DNA of 64,000 bases from Antedon mediterranea (lineage: Eukaryota; Echinodermata; Crinoidea; Comatulida; Antedonidae): positions 26,028,001-26,092,000 of the forward strand of contig NC_092674.1 in NCBI RefSeq assembly GCF_964355755.1, written 5' to 3'. Numbering within the stretch: the stretch's first letter is position 1; the number at the start of each line of letters is the position of its first letter. Below are positions 56,497 through 64,000 of the stretch, in pieces. The position numbers and the translations under genes are program-made. A model generated the notes under the pieces. That model searched no databases. It saw nothing but the letters and a program-made list of their open reading frames with translations, and had not been told where the DNA came from.

Positions 56497-59400
56497 TCAT
56501 TTACTGATTGTGTGCGTTTTAGTGGGTCTAAACTCTTTCTTTTTCATCAAACGCTGTAGAATTGCGACAATAACGAAGTCCAACAATTCAACAATAGTAA
56601 TCAAACTCATTCCACATATTAAACCCATGTTTCCACCAAGTTCGGCTGTAAATAAAAATATTTTTGTTTACCTTTTAAGAAATTTTACAAATATAATATG
56701 CCTATCATTTAGTGCCCTTCATATTGCAAACTGTATTTACTTTAGTGTTTAATTGCAGTTTTCAATTTAAAAATTAGTATTGTTATTATTAAATTGTAGG
56801 CCTAATAAATAGCAACAATTGTGATCAACTTACAAAGCAACTGTGTCACAGAGTATGACGGGACAAGTTCAACAACGGTCATGTCCAAATCTTCAAATGA
56901 TATGCTAACTTGAAGAATGTTTTCCCTGAAACATACACAATATTAGAGTTAAGATCGTAAGATACATACTTTGGGACTGGGACACAAGGTACGAAAAGTT
57001 CTATAATCATATATTTGCTCAAGCTTTGGCTCTGGGAAGGGAATTTAGAAATGCTGCACATACGCCGTTAAACATTATGAAAGTGTACCAGCCCTTGTAG
57101 GCCTACTCGATGGCAAAAGATGGTTTCATTCAGTTGCACCTTCTCTTACACTTTTTACAAGCCATCTGATTATTCCAGCTACCATGCCATTTGATCCAAT
57201 TGTGTGTGGCCATACTTTCCATTATGACAAAACGTAACGACGCGTACGTAAGCGCAACGCAAGTATTTGTCATTAGGTTAGGACGTGATTGATCAAATTA
57301 TATTCGTTGCGTACTCGTCCTAGTTGAAACTAATCCTAACTTACCTTACGTAATCCTTTGTATATCCATCATTATTTTCAAATAATTGTATCGTCGCTGG
57401 ATCCGGCCATAAGGTGCTGGATGTACGTGGTTCATATGTCAGCTGATCACAAGCTACTGGACAATCGCATGAAACATTTCTATCACTAACAAAACGATCT
57501 GAAGTAAAAGTATTTACAGATTTTTTTAAAGTTAAAACATTTGAAAAGTTAAACACTTTTCAACATAACGGTCAGAGGACAATGAATGAATGTGTGCATA
57601 TCTCTGTTACAAATATACTGTACTAGATCACCGAAACAGAATTGTGAAAAAGCAGCAAACATCATTTTAGAAGAATACATTTTTCAAGGAAATATTTCCT
57701 CGTTTGTTTAAGCTTACAGAGGTTAAACCTAAATGATGCGGATAACCTAACGTCCACAATGCATAATTTTGGATTATGCATAGGCCTAGAGTGATTCCTG
57801 ATTTGTTTTTCCACCGTCAAGCATCAGTTAGACCTAGAAAGTCTAAAAAGGTAATTTAAAGAAAAAGTAGTCAAATTGACTGGAAGTCAATGGTTTATCA
57901 AATAGTATCTTTTTATTAGTGAAAACAGGTTTTTTTTCTGCTGATTAACTTTATTAAAACTGCAAAATGGCCTATTCAAATCGTTTTTATTATTCTTCAT
58001 TTTTCATGTTTTTGAGAGATATACATCTTTAACTTACTATAAGCCGCATCACCACAATTAATGGTCTGTAGAACAGTACATTCTGGAACATCACCTAAAT
58101 AAAAAAGAAAATCAATAAAATGGTTTTAATGGACATTTGTCGAATTGGTTCAAAGGGGCTGAACCAAACCTAACACCGATTTGAGGCTAATCTGGGCACT
58201 TTATTATATCATATTTAGGGCCTTTGATGATCACCAAAAACATCAAGATAAAATGTCGGTCCTTATTTTTTTACATCATCGAAAACGTATCTGGAAAATG
58301 AAGAAAGTTTGAAACTTTGCGGATTATGACAATCTTTCAATTATCTTGATTCATTAAGAATAGACCGCCATAGCATTCATTCTTTCAGTAAAATATCAAA
58401 CTCGAAATTATACCACGTATATATATGGATACAAACAGTTTTTTTTTCATATAGCTACCGATTTAGTGCTGAAGGAGACCAGACATGTAAATTGTGTGCT
58501 TTATGAGAAAATCAAGCTACTTTTTAAAAATAGGTTGCAAACTATACTTACCTATCATATTAGTTAGTTTACATCCACATTTTGCGACGACGTAATCAAA
58601 CCTGCACTCCTCAATACAAAGAGCCTTAGTATAGGTGCCTGTGTATTGAAGCTCTTTCCCAGTGCACTTTGATGAGTATGGGTGTGGTAAAGACTTAGTC
58701 TAAATTGAAAATAAAAATTAGTTTATTTTTCCAATCTGTTTAGCAAGTAAATGTGAAATATAAGACAAATTGTTATTAGTTTGTAAAGGCAGTACTACTT
58801 ACTTGGACTCCCTTTAAAGCAATCTCTGTATGAAAACCAGGAGATACTGAAAATCCAAACGACTTTACAAGAGGAAGTTCATCTGCAGGATGTATCATCA
58901 TCTGGAGGAAAAGGTTAATCTCTGTTTATAACATCAGACTAGTTTGACAAAAAAGGGTGATGTGCCCAAACATGGTAGTGACGTCATCGTCACATGTTTT
59001 TGTCGCAAACAGTTTGATAGTGTATAGAGCTTTAGATTACTATAAAATAGAGAATATTTTTTTTTTTAATCTGTTATACATTCTTTGTTAAAAGTTTGCT
59101 GTAGTGTGGTTAAATAAGCTGAAATTTCAAAAAATAATAAAAAATAATAAAACTTGAAAGTCGCAAATAAAAGTATATTGGTATAAATGTTAAAACGTTT
59201 GAATATGATTGAACTTATCCATCACTTAATAAAAGAAGTTAAGCATTTATTTACTTTTGATTAAAACCAGTCAACTGCATAATTAATCTTCCATCTGTAG
59301 TGAGGCTTTTTCAATTGTAAACTTTGTCATATTCATTTTGACGGTTGTTACCCATTATTTTTATGATATTTTAATGATCACGTTATCTATAATTGCAGTT

Positions 59401-61391
59401 GCATTTGTTCTTCTGTATAGTGTTTTATATTTAACCTTGCCATTCCATTTGTAAACTGAAAAGGAAATCATTTTTCTTTGTGACTAGAGATCGACACATA
59501 CCACTACGTATTGATCACCAACTAACCTGAGGTGAATTTAAAAACGTTTCAGAATATCAATATAAATCAGTGTTTCGTAAATAGTAGGGTGTGTCGAAAA
59601 TGAAATGTTTACATGTAGATCAAAGGTGACCATAGCAACCTGAACAAGTATTTCTTGTTGATGATGGTAACGATCAAGTTGAAACATACAAAAAGGGAAT
59701 GAGAAAAATAGTGAAAAAACGTGGTCCAACAAAAATCTTACATATCTACAATGCAATGTTTCTGGAGATGTTTCATTAAACATTAAATAGATGCCTGCAT
59801 GTGGAACTTCAGCGTGATAAGAGACGCAGCGCAATGCCATAGACGCAACGCAAGACGTAGACGCAACGCAAAGACGTAGACCAATGTCAAGCGACAGTTT
59901 CAATAATCGCTTGTGATTGGTCAAGTTACTTACGTTGCGCTCTATCTCACTGCGTTGTGTCTCTAGCGGGAACCATTAAATGGAGGCAATGGTAAAAACG
60001 AATTGGCGTACCTTAATTCCTTTAATGCCTTGTTCATGACCAGTATGATCTGTATCATTGATATTAATCTGCAGGAATAGAGAACTTGAGACGCCAGCAA
60101 CCGATACATTACGCGTCGTCTTAAACGTGTAACACACCCCAAAATCCATTATGTCAGTTGTAAAGTTTTCTGGCCCACAATCTTCTAAACTCATCCATGT
60201 ACACTTCGTAAGTAGGTCATTAATAGAGTGACTTGCTCTTAGGTAAAGCTCTGTAAGGTTCCAATTGTTTATATTAGAAAAATTGGCATAATTTCCACTG
60301 AAGAATGCGCGAATGTACTTTAATTCTTCGTCGGAGACCTGCGATTGACGCAACTGGTTGTAGTTGCAGAATGTAACGGCGGGAAACGCGATTTCGTCGT
60401 AGTGAGCAATGGATATCTTAGTTGCAACTGGGTAAGACCTGTAGTTTACAACGGACTCTTTCAATATGATAACAAGAAAGGCTAGCGCTATGAAAACCAG
60501 AATGCACCAAATATATCTGTAATAAATGTTTATTTAATTATTAATTCAAATTATAATAAATCAGGGTAACACAAATAAGCAGACAGTTTTTAGTGCGAGA
60601 GAAGAATACATTTTTGTTTATAGACTCGACACTATTGAAGAATGTGTTAAAGTTGATGATGAATAGGGAAAACTTTTAATCCATAAAAATATGAAGCGGA
60701 GATTTTATATTAATCCTACCTCATTGAGATTATAGAAAATACTACTATTGCACTAACGTTGTTTTTTCTCCATTAAAATAGATTAGATATTTCAACACAA
60801 TTAGTGTTTGTTCATTGTTGAGGATGGAATAACATTATTAAACAAAGATATATTGTATATAATTAAAACATTTGAATTACTAAATTCTATCGAATAAGCG
60901 CCCAGTTTAATAGCCTCTATGATGGTAAATTTACACACAAACCAATGACTAATACAAGTAGGCCTAAGCATAATTTCTTAAATGGTTATATAATCGTTTA
61001 TCATTGGCGTAACTGCTATGAGTGCTCACGGACTAAACTCAGAGGCCCCGGATCTTATGGGGGCTTCTTATATAGCAGTGTCCAGAGGAAAAAACAGGCA
61101 TTAAAATATGTCGAAAAGGGCTAAAAAAAACACCCGAGGACTCCAGCGTTAGAGGGCTCCTAAGCCTGCAGGGGCCTCATGCGTTACGCCACTGTCGTTT
61201 ACCTACCTTCTGGCAGCGCAAATTGATCGGTTTCCGACGTAACGTATTCCGTGAAGAGTTGTCTCGCCCGCAAACGTACACACTTCATCAGTTAAGCTGG
61301 ATTTTTCAGGCTGTTTTCCATCATTGGAATCCGTTCTCGTTTCCCGATGGCTAAACGTAAACATCGGATAAACTTTACCGTTGACATTCAT
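56497..61391 (-). CDS. DEG/ENaC sodium-channel subunit, paralogue F
   Basis: Eight exons: 61391-61207, 60516-60012, 58901-58803, 58699-58552, 58094-58038, 57498-57345, 56925-56834, 56645-56497; 462 residues. HG motif at 47-48, TM1 about 63-82, FPAVTFCNYNQ at 106-116, then FGVCYTFKTT, SPGFHTEIALKG, the Cys-rich exon with CIEECRFDYVVAKCGC, CDCPVACDQ, and TM2 with G425-M426-S427 followed by a basic tail. Total is shorter than many family members, mainly because of short cytosolic ends. All splice sites are canonical, including GTAAGT after exon 4. An M2 element lies between exons 3 and 2 and traces of one between 7 and 6; an M1 copy (about 58937-59033) lies just past exon 3. First gene of the array in transcription order; nothing channel-like is seen to its right. 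Confidence 0.94.
57220..57337. repeat. Degraded M2-like element in gene F, between exons 7 and 6
   Basis: Keeps AACGTAACGACGCGTACGTAAG and a GATTGATCAAAT core, with a weak right end. The same intron position is occupied in C and D. Confidence 0.5.
57881..58034. repeat. M4-like element in gene F, next to exon 5
   Basis: ATTGACTGGAAGTCAATGG start, GATATACATCTTTAA end; it ends at the exon 5 donor region, so it may supply part of the donor context. Confidence 0.5.
58937..59033. repeat. M1 MITE-like element in gene F, truncated at left
   Basis: CTAGTTTGACAAAAAAGGGTG start, AACAGTTTGATAGTGTATAGAGC end, one CATGGTAGTGA unit inside. Confidence 0.6.
59803..59976. repeat. M2 MITE-like element in intron 2 of gene F
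   Basis: Two to three internal GACGCAACGCAA units, a central AATCGCTTGTGATTGGTCAA and a CTCTAGCGGGAACC end; only about 35 bp from the exon 2 donor, like the D copy. Confidence 0.72.
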
Positions 61392-61920
61392 GATCGGACT
61401 AGGTTCGGACGTTACCAGAACTGGTGAATGATACCTCGGAGGCTAGGCCTATATATTACATCCGTAACTTTCAATCAGATGACTAGGCAACTCTGTTCAT
61501 TACGGAGTCGAGTTCGTCGATATAAATGGTTGGTTCCCAATTCTAATCAATCGATGTCCACGTAATTATGTGTTATTACCAATTTAAACATGAGTACAAT
61601 TCGAAGTGCAATAATACAATTTAAAGTACGCGTGCGTCCATGGCAACATCGTGTCCAAAAATGTAACTACAATCAATAAATGACTTGGATTTAGATTTTA
61701 TTTGAATTTTTTTTCCGGACTCATCGCGCTCATACAAAATCAATAGTAGATATTTTTAACAAACACTAACATATAAAATTAATTACAGATAAAGGGTAAA
61801 CCCTGTAGTTACACATTATCATATGCATTGACTGACATTATCTACGGACGTACAATAAAGATTGGCGATAGACAAATATACACTTTCCCACAGAAAACTA
61901 ACAGAAATTAAGACACCGTT
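61392..61920. other. Upstream region of gene F
   Basis: The first 170 bp share words with upstream DNA of the relic and E (CAATCAGATGAC, ATAAATGGTTG, CCCAATTCTAATCAATCGAT), so this is the third copy of that promoter-proximal type. The distal block seen in A, B, relic and E is not evident. Confidence 0.4.
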
Positions 61921-61924
61921 TTAT

Positions 61925-62235
61925 TTTATCTTTTTTTTTTTTTTATTTAATTTCCAGGTATACAAACAGAAAGAAATCAACATTATACAAACAAGCGTGG
62001 ATGGAGTACCATGAGGATTGCCAACAGTGCAAGCACTATCAAAGTGGCCCTCCAATACTCCAAACCACATTATACAAACAAGCGTGGATGTAGTACCATG
62101 AGAATTGCCAACAGTGCAAGCACTATCAAAGTGGCTCTCCAATACTCCAAACCACATTATACAAACAAGCGTGGATGGAGTACCATGAGAATTGCCAACA
62201 GTGCAAGCACTATCAAAGTGGCTCTCCATTTCCTA
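61925..62235 (-). repeat. 87-bp minisatellite with a poly(A)-like tail on the minus strand
   Basis: CATTATACAAACAAGCGTGG starts units at 61981, 62068 and 62155. The unit is 29 codons, so frames stay open on both strands. Left of it the minus strand reads CTGGAAATTAAATAAA into a run of A, like the 3' end of a retrotransposed transcript. Confidence 0.85.
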
Positions 62236-62466
62236 GAATCAGATGTTTCGATGAAATTTTGTTTCGCAAGTATAGGCTACAAACAATGAAGTCCCTTTCA
62301 GGAATGAATGAATCAATCAATCAATCAATCGTGTTATTATAATTATATCGCAAAGTGTGTACTTAATATTTTTTTAACACGTTTCATGAGGGTAGCCCAT
62401 CCAGCTGATCATTTGTGGCCCTCGAATACCTTTTTGTAGTGTGATTTTATAGTTTTTCCGGTCTTT

Positions 62467-62580
62467 TTAGTCGCGTGGACGCGACTCTATAGTTCACTAT
62501 GTCGGTCGGTCGGTCGGTCGGTGTGTCGGTCTGTCGGTCGGTCCGGTATCACTATGCGTTTAGCACGCGACTTATGGCTG
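62467..62580. repeat. TCGG-rich repeat element
   Basis: TAGTCGCGTGGACGCGACTC, then about ten TCGG units, then CACTATGCGTTTAGCACGCGAC. An inverted, decayed relative lies at about 30790-30870 (GTCGCGTGCTC ... CCGACCGACATAGTGAGC). Confidence 0.65.
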
Positions 62581-62899
62581 TTGGCCTTGTTTTTTTATAT
62601 ATTTAATATACATTGTATTCTGGTTTTACATTTCTATTCAACTAATAATTTAACTTTTCTAAGGAAGGAAATGGTAACGTCTTTCAGTATTCATTCATAG
62701 TCAAACACAGTAAAATGTGTACATGGTTTAAAATTAGTTCCGTTTGTTCAAAGTTAAGAATTTACATAAAATATAAAAATGAATTAAAAAGGTTACAATT
62801 TGGTAAAACAGAAATAAAACACAACGTTTAAAATATAGATAACATCGGTTAAAATACCAAATACAAATAAGATTGGTGTGTGTAAGGGTATAGCATAAA

Positions 62900-63440
62900 A
62901 TAATCAACGTTTCATTTTGATTGCCTTAACGTGTTTCTCATCATATTGGTTTTCCATCTTGAGAGTACACTAAACGCACTGACCTACTAAAGACAAGGTA
63001 ATGGTGGAGAGGGTGATACTCATCCGACATAATTAATTTAATTTGTTTTAATTATAGCACTGTAAACCATATCTTTAGCGTTCTTACTATCTTTAGCTCC
63101 AATTATTCGGTAAGCTGATTTTGTTATTTATCGAGGCTATAAAACCAAGCTATTGCTTGTTAAAACTGATCAAATTACTTGATAAAACAACCCCAAGATT
63201 CTATTGCAAACATGAAATTTCTTCATACTTCTTAAAAAATAAAGCCTCTGTTTACACCTAGGCCTATTTGGTAACACATGTTGATTTTTTTTTCCAGTTA
63301 AGTTTATCATCAATTATTGTACCTAAATATGTTACAATCTCAACCTCTGTATCATTCATTTTGATTCGCTTTAACTTTATTTTGTGTCTTTTATGTGTAA
63401 AGGGGTTGGATCAACCGGCTCAGCTACAATTCAATTAAGG
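62900..63440 (-). mobile_element. Decayed LINE C-terminal fragment
   Basis: The minus strand reads, with frame shifts, MNDTEVEIVTYLGTIIDDKL and NW, then LFFLRSMKKFH-like and AYRIIGAKD segments, the post-RT part of a LINE polyprotein. Stops throughout. Confidence 0.6.
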
Positions 63441-64000
63441 TTGACACTGGTCTTTCCAACTTGTTGTTATGTATATACTGAAATAGACCGAATAATAATG
63501 AAATGAAATTAAATAATTGTCAGCTCATTGTGGTTTTTATCTTTCTATAATATATATTGTTATAACATCTCTTACAGTGTTGCTCCACACGGCATTTGTT
63601 ATCAATCATTACCCACCTAGGTAAGTAGGCTTTAAGGCTTTCAGACTAGTTTTCTTTGATTAATATATGATCCCTGCAAAAATCGATCTTCGCTTGACGC
63701 ACCGGTAATTGCCATTTAAATAAGGTCTTTGGATTAGATTCCATTGTAAAAACATTTAATTTCATCATATCTAGTTAAATTATTACTTCAGTTCAACTTA
63801 ATAAGCAACAGTAGCGGTGTCATCAGCATTATATGAATTAAATGCATTTAGTTTGACTATAATGTATAAGTTCAGGCGGTGAAATAAATGTAATCACCGA
63901 GTCAACCTTCAACTATTTTCAATCTTGGAAATATCAATAAATCTTAATATTCTTAATCAGTCCTTAGGTCTAATCCTTTTTTTTTTCTAATATTAATAAA
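63441..64000. other. Right edge, nothing recognised
   Basis: AT-rich DNA without a convincing exon, repeat boundary or RNA gene. Confidence 0.4.

Noticed and set aside
61921-62289. Two opposed ORFs of 92 and 102 codons with 29-residue repeats
   Set aside because: They follow from an 87-bp minisatellite whose unit is a multiple of three; no start context or homology.
1-64000. tRNA, rRNA or snRNA genes
   Set aside because: No cloverleaf with A/B boxes or rRNA-like conserved stretch was recognised by eye; a tRNAscan or Rfam run would settle it.

Overview
The window looks like AT-rich genomic DNA of a marine invertebrate. The basis is multi-exon genes with GT-AG introns, many short inverted-repeat (MITE-like) elements, LINE remnants, a DIRS-type retrotransposon, and frequent GGCCTA words in noncoding DNA. 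An echinoderm or related deuterostome would fit, but this is a weak inference. All protein-coding genes I can support lie on the minus strand.

Region 1 (about 0.6-18.6 kb) is a SLAIN-family gene (microtubule plus-end protein). Seven exons are visible and every exon junction keeps the reading frame; its 3' end runs off the left edge. Intron 5 holds an apparently complete DIRS-1-type retrotransposon (about 2.86-8.23 kb) with gag, RT-RNase H and tyrosine recombinase frames, 170-bp inverted terminal repeats with no mismatch seen, and an internal complementary region. Intron 1 holds an unexplained 142-153 codon ORF.

Region 2 (about 19.3-61.4 kb) is a head-to-tail array of six DEG/ENaC sodium-channel subunit genes (called A to F from left to right) plus one relic between C and D. 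Each gene has eight coding exons in the same phases. Five internal exons (99, 148, 57, 154 and 92 bp) have identical lengths in all six. A and B form one close pair made by a duplication of about 6 kb. C, D, E and F form a second subgroup. All carry a conserved HG gating motif, the FPAVT(F/L)CNYNQ segment, FxVCYTF, Cys-rich exons and a TM2 filter reading G-M-S instead of the usual G-A/S-S. The proteins probably form trimeric, ligand- or acid-gated cation channels, alone or mixed; that is inferred from the family only.

Region 3 (61.4-64 kb) has no gene I can support: a minisatellite of 87-bp units, a TCGG-rich repeat and a decayed LINE fragment.

The strongest new observations are the six-gene channel array with its unusual filter, the relic broken at the HG codons, two classes of conserved upstream blocks, minisatellites at matching positions downstream of D, E and F, paired filled and empty insertion sites between A and B, and the intact-looking DIRS element.
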